From NCBI GenBank assembly GCA_964023275.1, contig OZ029929.1:11927483-11991482 (forward strand): a DNA stretch of 64,000 nucleotides. The letters run 5' to 3'. The position numbers were made by a program, and so were the translations under genes. The notes under the pieces are model-generated. The model saw nothing but the letters and a program-made list of their open reading frames with translations, was not told where the DNA came from and searched no databases. Each line of letters starts with the position of its first letter. Position 1 is the first letter of the stretch. Origin of the DNA: Norana najaformis. Taxonomy: Eukaryota; Annelida; Clitellata; Crassiclitellata; Hormogastridae. Of the stretch, positions 45,165-55,472 are shown in pieces.

Positions 45165-45270
45165 CTCAAGGAGGTCATTCCGTAAGATTTTTGGTTTGAA
45201 ATCCAACGATTGCACGTTTGAGCATTCTCAGTTGACGCAGTGTAAACGACCTTGAACAAGTTTTTCTTAC
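45165..45270 (+). repeat. tRNA-like SINE remnant, unit A
   Basis: GGAGGTCATTCCGTAAGAT..TTGGTTTGAAATCCAACGATTGC matches the better-preserved copy at 62980-63110 (A box and B box recognisable there). It is part of the segmental duplication. Confidence 0.5.
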
Positions 45271-45464
45271 TCCTCAGTTTCAGGCAAATATTTTAATGAT
45301 CTTCTCGGAGAATTAAGTATAACGAAGAAATTATATCGAATAATCGCTCATTTATGGCCCGCAACTTATGATGGCGTTTGTATCATTTGTCCCATAGGCG
45401 TGATGTATCGAAGGACCTTCGTCACAAGTATTGACCTGATTTCGGCTTGGCTTTGATGCGTTAA

Positions 45465-45745
45465 CGTTTGACGCCTTGTGCATTAGACACTGGCGCTTTA
45501 GAAGTGATTTAGATTTGAAATTGTTGTCAATTGCTTTAAAAGATACACTAGATATTTCTTCTTGGGCATTGCTTAAATTTTGCCTTTGTATCCATGTTTA
45601 TGGCTGTTTATATAGCGCCTTTTATGAACCTCAAAGACGCGCTAAAATATGGCTACATAATAGTTCTAAAAAGATGCAATTTAATATAGTGTTTAAGGGA
45701 TATTATGGAATGGACGTAATGCAAAGATCTTAGAGTACACTCAGA
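45465..45745 (+). mobile_element. LINE tail plus second repeat at the end of unit A
   Basis: GACGCCTTGTGCATTAGACA CTGGCGC (the (ATT)n-family tail) is followed by a TATATAGCGCCTTTTATGAA repeat block and AAAGATCTTAGAGT. It is related to unit B at 63270-63610, which lacks the clear first block. Confidence 0.5.
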
Positions 45746-45959
45746 TATGACACTCAATGCATCCTGGAATTAAGTCCCCTTAACTTATATAAAGCAAAGC
45801 GCTTGGTGGCGCTGCAGTCGACGAAGTTATGTACCCAGTCGTATTATTTAAAGGAGCCCAATGAACGTTGCTGTATAATCCGACCCTGACCTTAATCACA
45901 TCTTCCGGTAGGTGGCGCAGCTGTTTTGCTTTGCTGACCACCAACACGCAAGTTAGGCT

Positions 45960-48400
45960 GCAAATCAAAAATTGCGTTCTTTCTTGACCAAGCTTCTAAA
46001 CTTTTCTGCCGCAATATGTATCTATATAAAACTTAGATCAAACCAATTTTTAAATAGTTTGCGGAAATTCAGTTAAACTAATACCCTGATATGCCGAGGT
46101 TAAGAAAATGAAGTCGCTAAGAATTCATCCACATGGCTAGATGGCCCGGGAATTATACCAAAGTCGAAAAATTAAACCAGTAAATAGTGTTTCCTTTTAT
46201 GTCACCGACTCCCTACATCACAACAACACATCACAATTATTTACAGAATTCCGAATGACGTTTGAACAGGCACTTCATGTAAAGCGAATGTCGCAAATTT
46301 CCATACACGGTAAATAAATCGGCATATGGATGGTAGGTAGTCTACTGCTGGCGAAGGAAAATAACCATCGAAACCATTTAGTGAATTGCTCTTTGCTGAA
46401 GCCTTCGGTCATCAATTCTTGCGAAAACGATTTACGTCTCGCAAACAGAAGCAGTGGACAGCCCTGCGGTTATTAGCAAACTTCGCCAGCCGACGGTCGA
46501 CACGGGGCACGTGCATACATACGAAAGGGCCAAATCGCATCGGGTAAACGCTGTAGCATCGTTCCGATATATTCTAAATCTGTATTATTGCAATTTACTG
46601 TAAGCCATCGTCTTTAGATTTGGGCGTTTTAATATGTATGTAGTACGTATGTATAAGAATGCATGCATGTATGTATGTATGTATTCATGTATGTATTCAT
46701 GTATGTATGTATGTATGTGTATGCATGTTTATATTTATATATTGACGTTAATTGTAAACAGAGGCTCTGTTCCACTAACAGGGTTTATCCACCGTAGTTT
46801 GTCTCTCTGTGTAACTGGACTGACTTTCTTGAATTGATCTGACTATGGCTTGGTTTTGATGTCGCATCGGTTGACACCTTGTGCTCTAGGCACCGGCGCC
46901 ATTAGAAGTTGCTAATTATTATCAATTATTATATTGTTGTAAATGTGCAGAACCATAATCTGACCCTATATCTGTCGCTTAATCAACACCTGTTCATAAC
47001 CATAGTCAAAAACCGTAGTCTAGGCATAAGCCAGTTCGAAATCTGATCCTGATCTGATTCCTAATTCTCCCGTATCTCATCAAATGCGATTTTCCCAAAC
47101 AAGCGAGCGAATTTCAAAGGCCGACACGCTGGGTTGTCTAAGGTTTCAATAGCTGTCGCTTGCGGTTAAAATTGCATCTCGACTGCAGCAGCAGCAGCAG
47201 CAGCTACAGCCCCTCTGAGCATCGCTATGTCAAATCAAAAGATGGTCGGGCGGCGATCGCAGAGGCGTTAAGTGCGCCGCGCCGCGTCGTCTGTCTGCCT
47301 TGTGCCTATGGCAGCTCTGGCTGCACAACGTGCTAGAATCTGATTGCATTCTTTCATCAACGAGATATCTCTCAAAATGCAGTGAAACATCGACGAAGAG
47401 CCTTCTGGACAGTTAATAAGTGACGTTGGGCACAACGCTGAAAGACTTACCTCTCTCACAAAATGTTTGGAACTGATCGCCTTTCTTCCAACTCGATTGC
47501 ATTAGTGACTTAGTAATAACTTTCTTACCACTTCGCAGGTGTTGTTGGACACATCACTGAATGAATTATCTTTTGACATAACGTGTTAGGAGTTACTTGT
47601 AAATGGGGTAAGAGAAGTGCATGAAAGGGCAAAGGACTTATTTGTGTATAGGCTGTTTCTGTGTTCGACACGTTCTCAGCAAGAAGCGAAGGTGGCCTTG
47701 AAAAGTATTTCACGGAATCATTCTATCCGCGAAAGGGATAGCAACATGACTGAATGGCGTATGTATAAGTAGATCTAGAGCAAAATGAAGAAATTTCAGG
47801 TGTACAGAATCACCATAAATGAGATATGAATTTTTGCGGTAGAGTTTTGCAAAAAGTGCAGATACCTTGCCATTAAAGATACTTTTCCATTAAAGGAAGC
47901 TTATAATGTCTTGATTTACTGATCGTAAATCCCGTAGTGACCTTGCTTATCTTTTCTGGATCGATAGGAAAGAATGACATAAAAACTCAAGTGACCTATT
48001 TTAGAATACTTTGCACAGTGAAATATAATCATTTGAGATAGGCGATTGCATTCAGCTGGAACCGCATAAAGGACTGTGAGAAAAAACGATGTCCCGTGCA
48101 ACAAGATGACGCATTGTTCAAGAGTATTTATTCACTTTTGGCAACAGACGATTCGTTTGTAGACGTTTGTAGAATCCTCATCGCTTAATAGTAAAAGCAG
48201 CATCGATTGCAGAGAGACCGCCATATAATCAGAGTATTGGATCTTCACACAAGGACTTACACGTACGAGAATGACTTCGTTTTTCAATTGCATAAAAACA
48301 GGCAAAGAAATGTCAGCTCTGTCCAATTGAATAAGGTCAGTCGTAGCTTTAATTCTATACGCTGTGCATCTAAAAGATTCGGATCATTGATAAGAGCGTC
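45960..48400. other. Unduplicated spacer, left part
   Basis: No gene recognised. It contains a (GTAT)n microsatellite (46633-46732), an (ATT)n-family LINE tail (46845-46935, GTTGACACCTTGTGCTCTAG) and a short (GCA)n run at 47184-47207. Open frames up to 67 codons have no recognisable content. Confidence 0.5.
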
Positions 48401-48423
48401 GCTTTAATAGCCGACTGGATCAC

Positions 48424-49347
48424 GTGGCCATCCATAAAATATGTCACGTGCTCGGCTGGAAATATCATGTGAGCGACCGGAAGTGCGAACTAAATGCGAC
48501 GGAAACGAGGAACCGGTTAGTTACGAGCGCAACATTAATACAACACATGTTTCCCGAAGTGTTGCAACACGCCGTCTCGCAAACCGAAAATCCCACTTCC
48601 GCGGGACCGGAAACGATTGAATACGGAACTGGAAGCAGTTGTTTAGGAGAGCCAAAGGGTCGAGAGGAATTGTGTATGGCATGCATCGAGGAGAGACGAA
48701 AACGAATATGCGATTTAAGAAACCATTTTTGCCAGTGCTTTTGTCGAACGCCAGCGGAATGGTGTGGTCAACGATCACCGAATTTATTGGCAGAGATAGA
48801 GCATAGTAAAGAGGAACCAAAATTATGCGAACCGAAAAGGTGTGACATTGGTAGATCTAATTTAAGAAGGTGAACAGAGATTAATAAGAGAAGAACAAAC
48901 TCGGGCAGCTAACTTAATGAGAAAAGCGCACAAAGTTTCCACCTGGGTGATTCTGATGTCACGCAAGTCGCCTGCATCAATGGGGTATCATCAACTGTGG
49001 ACGGGAACTGGAGATGTTCCGAACCGCGAGTGACCAGTCCGTCTACTGGATTACTTCTAGACAACTTCTGTGGATGCGTGAAACGGCAGAGAGCTTCCAG
49101 CGGGTGGAAAAAGATGCAGAGGTGGAAGATGGGTCCGAATCGAGAGATGTGTTTCCAGCGTGGAGACGTGGAAAAGAGGAGAACGTCGTTGGAAAGCGGA
49201 CAAATTCTGACTAGAAAGAGAACGTTGGTAGCTCTCGGGTCCGTCACCCGATTTCTGGTTTTGACTCTCTTCTCGCTGATTGTCATCGTTCTGCGATGTC
49301 CTGAGAAGACCTTCAGAGGTGGTGTGGTGTTCTGCGGTATAACATAA
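48424..49347 (+). other. Candidate unknown gene: two in-register open segments with a C-terminal membrane span
   Basis: A 149-codon frame (48424-48873) and a second open stretch from 48913 to 49347 lie in the same frame, separated only by stops at 48871 and 48910. The first part has a Cys-rich segment (CMACIEERRKRICDLRNHFC, then QCFCRTP). The second has DDNFCGC-like cysteines and a hydrophobic span (VALGSVTRFLVLTLFSLIVIVLR) near the C-terminus. An AAG/GTGAAC donor-like site sits at 48870, but no acceptor restoring the same frame was found nearby, so a simple intron does not explain the gap. No family was recognised, and opposite-strand frames of 150 and 99 codons overlap. It could be a decayed gene, exons of a spliced gene, or chance. 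Confidence 0.3.
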
Positions 49348-49559
49348 AGAAGTATAATCACCTATTTATTTAGCGTCAGTCATTGAAACTCTTTATATGG
49401 GACTTGATTTGAAACCTGGCGCGACTTTGGAAATAGATAAAAAAAAACTACTGAGCTGCTGTATGTGTAACATTCAAACATTCGGTATGGTGGGGATGGG
49501 TAATTAAGGGTTAAGAATACGCAGTATGGGAGACAAAGTGAGACAAAGATTTAGTCGTG

Positions 49560-50240
49560 ACATTGGTTAGAGATTCCATGCTTTTCACAACCCTACTCTT
49601 ACCTTATGCTGTCATATCTTTACATACCCTATCCTAACCTACAATACCATTCCCAACCACACACACAACGTACCTTGCCCCATTTTACCGCACCTCACAC
49701 TACTCTGCCTGTCCTACCTCCATTTCTAACCGTATCATGCTCTACCATTGCTTAACCTATACTTCCCTAACCTACCGTCAAGATCTGAGCCTATCACACA
49801 TTATCTTATTTCTGTATTAATGCTACAGGCCTTAACCATGCAGTTCCTTTTCTTTCGCAACCTTTCCGTACCCCACCCACCTTGTATTACCTCACCTTAT
49901 CTCTATCTGAGTTATGCCTTGACTTTCCTCACTCTACCCTATCCTCCACTACCCAACGATATCCGAAACGATCTTACCTAACCCAATACCACAAGCAATT
50001 CTGCTTTGACCATGCTTTATACTACCCAACCTCAGTGACGGAATTAGCTACGCGCCTGTGTTGGTTATATGCCGGCGCCCCTCAGACTAGACACGTGCAT
50101 GGTGGATTAGCAGAATGTGGCACCATCTGGAAATGCTCTTTCCCCACACAAGCAATCCTGTTGTGTTCCTTATCTGACCCAATGTGACTTTCTGACCATA
50201 TCTGACCTTGCCTAACCTTAACATAGCGGTATGTGACTTG
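49560..50240. repeat. Strand-asymmetric, G-poor CCTAACC-like tract
   Basis: About 680 bp in which the plus strand is strikingly poor in G and rich in CCTA/ACCTTA/CCCTA words (CCTATCCTAACCTAC, CCCTAACCTACC). It looks like a very degenerate short tandem repeat. The 77- and 101-codon frames in it reflect composition. Confidence 0.5.
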
Positions 50241-50454
50241 ATCGCTGTGCAGGGACAACGGACCGAGTACAGTGTTCCCTGGATTCTGCTAATTCACTCT
50301 GGGACATCGAACAACTGGCGTCAAACGATTTGCCGACGAGGATCGCCGAAAGCTCATTCGCTGGTAATCCAATCAAATCACTTCTAGAGATTACAATTAC
50401 AATTACTATACTACTCGACGCTGCTAGATAGCTATTAGCATTACCATTGCTACC

Positions 50455-50605
50455 GTGCGGCGCAGTGGTGTATTCGGTAGAGCACTGGTTGTTAAACTAA
50501 TGATTGTAGATTCGCTCTTGCTGAGCGCACCCGCGAGAAACGCTGGACGTGTGCACATAATAAATATAATATATAAATAAATAAATATATATATAAATAA
50601 ATAAA
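50455..50605 (+). repeat. tRNA-derived SINE with AT-rich tail
   Basis: GCGGCGCAGTGGTGTATTCGGTAGAGCACTGG resembles a tRNA D-arm/A box; a diverged B-box region and a (TAAATA)n tail follow. Not a foldable tRNA as it stands. Confidence 0.5.
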
Positions 50606-50639
50606 CAAGCCACTCTATGGAAATTTGTGTAGCGCCTAT

Positions 50640-51530
50640 TCAAAGACGTTCGTCGTGTTGGACAATTTTGTACATTTTAAATTAAAGGTATTTATCCCTG
50701 TGTAAGGTACAGTATTTCTGAGTTGCAGGGTTTGCCTTTCCGTCGGGAGACGGAAGAGTTGGGTACTGGATTGGGGTGAAGAGGGCCAGAGAAAGCCACG
50801 GTGGCCGGTGTACGTTCGACCAATGGAAGTGGATCGATTCCTACGGAAGGACTGCCGGAACAATCTCCGGAACAACGGCCTTCATGCCTGGAAAACCAGA
50901 CAAGTAAATGTATCACTTTTGAATCCCTCCGTCTGCCCATTCTTCCATTAATGGATCCATCTATCCATACATCTGTTTATCTTTCCATCAATCCATGCAT
51001 ATATCTGTCCATGCATCATTCGTGATCCATCGATTATAACGCGACTGAACTCTGACACTGTCATTTCGAACGTTCTTTTATTGATTAACTCCAGAAGATT
51101 TCGCTTTAACTCATTTACTTTCAGAATGTATAATTCACTAACTGTTGCCATCGGGGGCTAAACTTTTCACAAGCCGGGAAAATACCAAGAATGCAACTGG
51201 GTATCAAAGCTAATGACCTGATTAAAGACTTGCAGTTCCTCAGTTCATCCCTTTCTTGCAGCCTCTCTGATTTACTCGTCCAAATGTTCTAGTAGTTCTG
51301 CTTGATCATTTTAGTTCTTCTGTTGTGCATCAGCCGCGGGAGCATTCTGATGTACGAAGAAGCAGCTTGGCATCTTTTAAAACTATGTCTTATTAATACG
51401 CACCATGACGACCCTCTTCCATGCAAAAAACGGTAACTGATTGGTTGAGCTGGAGATGAAGTCTGTAATTCATCAATATATATTAAAGACTGTTGTTCCG
51501 ACAGCGTTCCTTTATAATGGTTGTCTAGTT
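50640..51530. other. Unduplicated spacer, right part
   Basis: Frames on both strands at 50690-51150 contain no recognisable domain. A (CCAT/CATC)-type degenerate simple repeat occurs at 50945-51030. No gene assigned. Confidence 0.4.
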
Positions 51531-52189
51531 CGTGATTACCCTACAATACACTTAAGTCTACTTGCGCGTATAGGTCGCCTTGAGAAGTGGCGTTGAAGTG
51601 TCTACGTGATACCAGCGCAGGTCTAAATATATGATGTGCCTGTGCCATGATTTAAGCGTTTAAAACCACGGTGTAGGCTGATACAATTTATTATTGCAAA
51701 GGTACTCGAGAAGCAAACTATGTCTTCTCTGTAACAGCTCATAAATGTTGCTGATGTATTTATTATATCTGTTCTGCAGCAAAATCAGAGTTTAAGATGG
51801 TAATTTGCCCACCAGAGTTTAGTCTGAAAAGCAAACACTTTACCAACCTGACACTTTACCAACCCGACACTTTGCTATTACTAGCGACAAAGTCTTGCAG
51901 AGAATATAGTGTTCTGCTGTATTCAACTTCGACTGGTTTATAACCATAATTTATACATCTAGTCTTTAACCGTTAGCCTACTCTACTTTTAAGGGTATTT
52001 ACACAACATGTTTTAAGTGATAACATTGACTACAGAATAGCCTGATTTACGAGCTAAACGGTCTATTATTTTGCGTGGAATCCATGCAGATAATGAGTGA
52101 AGAGGACTTCAACGTATACCCTGTACTCGAAGAAAGATTGTTGTTGCTTTTCTGCGTCGATAACAGGACCCGAATGCGAACAGTCTTCT

Positions 52190-52254
52190 AGTATCCTGGT
52201 TACGTGCGACGCTGGAGTTCAGCGGCTTATTCTTCAGGCGACTTAGGCCTTCTG
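52190..52254 (+). promoter_or_regulatory. Candidate non-coding first exon of VLIG copy B, with splice donor
   Basis: Counterpart of 34400-34468, ending CTTCTG/GTAAGT with the donor GT at 52255-52256. The acceptor is inferred at 55458-55459. The donor is consensus in both copies although the surrounding sequence has diverged, as expected if splicing is under selection. Confidence 0.45.
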
Positions 52255-52455
52255 GTAAGTCATGAATCGTCCGATTTGTTCCTTGTGCTTAAGACATCGG
52301 CGCGCTAGAAGTTAATAATTACTCAAATGCTGTCCTTGTATCGAAGCACTATTTCAGCAGATATCTTATACCATTAAGGTAGGTTATCAAGGGCAGAGGA
52401 AACATGTCTGTGTAAGGTCTATGTACATTTGAGATGGTCTCGGGGGATTGGATCA

Positions 52456-52535
52456 CGCTTGTGAATAATCTGGTCCTCGTGATGCGGCTTTCGTTCGGCG
52501 CTGAAGAATTCTGGGAATTACGATTAAGATTGGAC
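52456..52535 (+). mobile_element. Short LINE 3' tail, (ACGATT) family, shared by both units
   Basis: GCTTGTGAATAATCTGGTCC, TTTCGTTCGGCGCTGAAGAA, GAATTACGATTAAGATT; orthologous to 34668-34745. Confidence 0.65.
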
Positions 52536-53829
52536 TGCTCATATGAGATAAGCCTAAACGAAACGTTACAAGCCAGGTTTTTTATGCACGCTTGTGGAAA
52601 TTGGCTTTGGTACGTGTGCTGTGTTGGGTGTCATCGTTCCTCATCCTCGATGCAACGCGGTCAGGGACTCTGAACAAGGTGTCAACTGTCAACTCTGATG
52701 ATAATCCTTCACTTGGGCTCTATATAGGTGCGGAAGCCCTCGACTGGTGATGCTTTCACTTATCTAAGCGCTAGGAACTGTTTGCTTACGACCAACGCCT
52801 TGTTCTTAATGACCTTAACATTATTTATGTAGGCTAGCGAAGTAAAGAGGTTTTGGGAGGTACCTAAAAGGCGCTATATTAAATGTGCCGAGATAACTAA
52901 CTAATGTAAGCTGAAAGCCCACTTACAGTCGTATTAAAATATCTCGAAATTATTTCGAAGTTACCAACATTATGGAATGTAGTTTCTGGTGGGCTTATGG
53001 GCATCGACTACCCAACTAGACCAACATGCGCTGAACGCCGGAAGCTCATTTACATACAAATATCAACAAGAGAACACTATGGACACTTTGAGAGGGCATA
53101 TGGATGAGGGATATCTGTCTCTGAGTGCAGACTATGTAACTACATAAGCTCAGTGTCAGAAGTCCACCTACAGACTTGTACTAGAATGTCGGCTCTATCT
53201 GTATTTTAGGCATAGACCAAAATGGTTCCACACACACTGAACGTAAAACCCAAATAGATGACTATACTGGAGTCATATTAAGTCCACATGTGCATGTTGG
53301 CAGAGAAAAATCACCTGTGTATTTGATATATTATCAGGTAACAGCGAGTCGTCAACTGTTCCTGCGGATTTCGTCGTTTAGCAAACATGTGGCCATACCA
53401 TCATCATCAGCGAATTCACTTCACGTCATAGTGCTATGGGAATGAGGAATTTTTCAACGCAGCTTACTCGATTGCCAAGCTTTGGAGAGCCAGTTAATGT
53501 GCGTGACATGTCCTGCGAGCATTCATGAGCTCGCTTCAATTCTATTGTCTTATAATATAATGGACTGGTGGACTGTGAATGTGGCTTCAGCTCTATAGTG
53601 TGAACTCAGTCTTTTTGTGGAGGTTTACAGCATGCAAATTTGACAGACAGCCAGCGCCGACGATTTTCAGGCACTCGAGCATATATTAACGAAAGAACGG
53701 TTTTCAGTTTTTCGCAATTCTAACATTTTCCTTATAAGGAGCTCTGTTAAAAGGCTCTAAAATGTACCTACGAAGTGTCAACTGCATCATATATCTGCTA
53801 CTGAAACGTTCGCCCCTCTTCATTTAGGG

Positions 53830-54580
53830 GCGAAACGCACAGTTGAGGGGCACTGGACGAAGGAAGAGCCAACCTTCTGTTGTCTTGAATTGGAATCGAA
53901 CCCTGGTCGGGAGGAGCGACCAGTCATACCCGCAATCTTCCATCACCATATAGAGGAATCCTACTGTTCAAACTAGAACTACGACGTAAGGGTGGTAAGT
54001 TCAACGTTGCAGTTCTATTCGAGTGTTAATAATGTGGAACTTCAGCTTTCAAAGTTGCAGTGGAGTCCATGGTTTTCGAGCAGGAAACCGTCGTCCCTGA
54101 GGGCAGACGATGATTCTCCTTGGCCCCGCAACAGCTTGAAATCGGGCTCTAAAACGTCTTACTCCCTAACCTGGCGCAAAAACAAAATGCCATGATAAAC
54201 ACTCTATCAGTCGTTCTTCCTGGGAAGACTAGCTCTCCCAAAAGTTCAAATTCTAACGGAGAGTGACTTTCCTTTAACTCCTTTAAATGGGTTTGACTTC
54301 CTATATCTGTTCTTTTATCTCAATCTGGCTATCTAGTACCTCAATCTGGCTCTATGAATTTCCTTTCTGAATGAGTTTGACTTTCTATTAATTGTTCTTG
54401 TAATTCACTCTGGGGCTTTACGAATTTCTTTTCTAAGTGATCTTGATTTTCATTAGCATCGCCATTGAATCAGTTATCTCCTTTATTATGGGCATTACCT
54501 CTGTGTCTTGTTTGAACCTAAATCGGAGTGACGTAAAACACCCTCGGTCATCTTTACTACAATTTCAGAGTCAACAAAAC
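53830..54580 (-). repeat. Locus-specific repeat with coiled-coil-coding remnant, unit B copy
   Basis: Matches 35760-36600 and 37000-37700 (GGACGAAGGAAGAGCCAACC, GAATTGGAATCGAACCCTGG, GAGGGCAGACGATGATTCT). The frame is broken, and the TAG before the SSQEERL-coding segment is retained. Confidence 0.6.
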
Positions 54581-55472
54581 AGTCAGTACTATCTAATTAT
54601 TATTACAAAAATGAACTGAATCAAATTTATATCGTCGACAAACTTCGAGAGTTATAATGTTTTATTTAAAAGTATTGTTATCTCTAACTATTCTTTAGAA
54701 TATTTAGACTCGAAGCTCTCCAATTTCTTATTTCCAGTTTAAGAAACCGTTTAGAAAGAGATTTAAAATCAACTCACTGGCCCAAAATTCTCAGCAGAGT
54801 CTTCAGCAGCGGCCTTCTGGAAGAAGGTGATGACGCTGATCCCTCCCAGCGGTTTTCTCGAGGACGGCTTAGCCGACGGCAAACAGAACTGGGTTAGGCG
54901 AAACTAAGACCAATCTAGAAGAGTTTCACAATTTTTTCGGAAGATGTAACTCCCAAAATGCAGCTTCTAAGCAACCTGTAATGGAAAATACATCGCCATA
55001 ACTAATTCTTTTAAGTTTCGAACATTTATACATCGCACTTGATCGCACACAGGCTATAACCGAGTTAAGCACGGTCGGTTATCGAATCAACACTACGGAA
55101 CGCACGTAAATCGATGCGACCTCCCTAAAAATACCCCTAAACTATGATATCGAATCAAACTATCTATCCAAAATTTCTTGATATCGCAAAAATTCTTTGA
55201 ATCAGCGAATCTTCGTAGCTGTAATCGTAACTGTAATCTGGCATTTATAAAGCGCCACTTCAAGAATAAACTCATCAGAGGCGCTACAGGTTTAGCTCTG
55301 TCAACGCTTATCATTAGGATTACTGCCACCCGACAGCCGCTGCATCAGTAGGGACCCTTCACCTAGCAACACCCAGAAAGAATTTTTAATTCGTTTCAAT
55401 ACATTTAGATAACAGCACGCAATGGCTGATAACTGCAAAATAAATCTCTTACTTTTTAGAGAATATTACTCA

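Larger units (their letters stand above)
33668..45960 (+). repeat. Segmental duplication, unit A
   Basis: Collinear with 51531-63800 in direct orientation, about 17-17.9 kb apart. Anchors: GTTGAAGTGTCTACGTGATACCA at 33739 and 51592; CTTCAGGCGACTT at 34446 and 52232; the coiled-coil-coding repeat at 36.1-36.5 and 54.2-54.5 kb; the VLIG exons; the 3' tandem array; the CACAGA satellite; and ACTCAATGCATCCTG at 45749 and 63624. Identity is highest in the VLIG exon and lower outside it. Confidence 0.9.

Noticed and set aside
47184-47207. (GCA)n run as a possible polyglutamine coding exon
   Set aside because: Short, with no open frame of useful length around it.
50455-50540. Possible functional tRNA gene
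   Set aside because: The A box is recognisable but the acceptor stem and T-arm do not pair; it is better explained as a SINE head.
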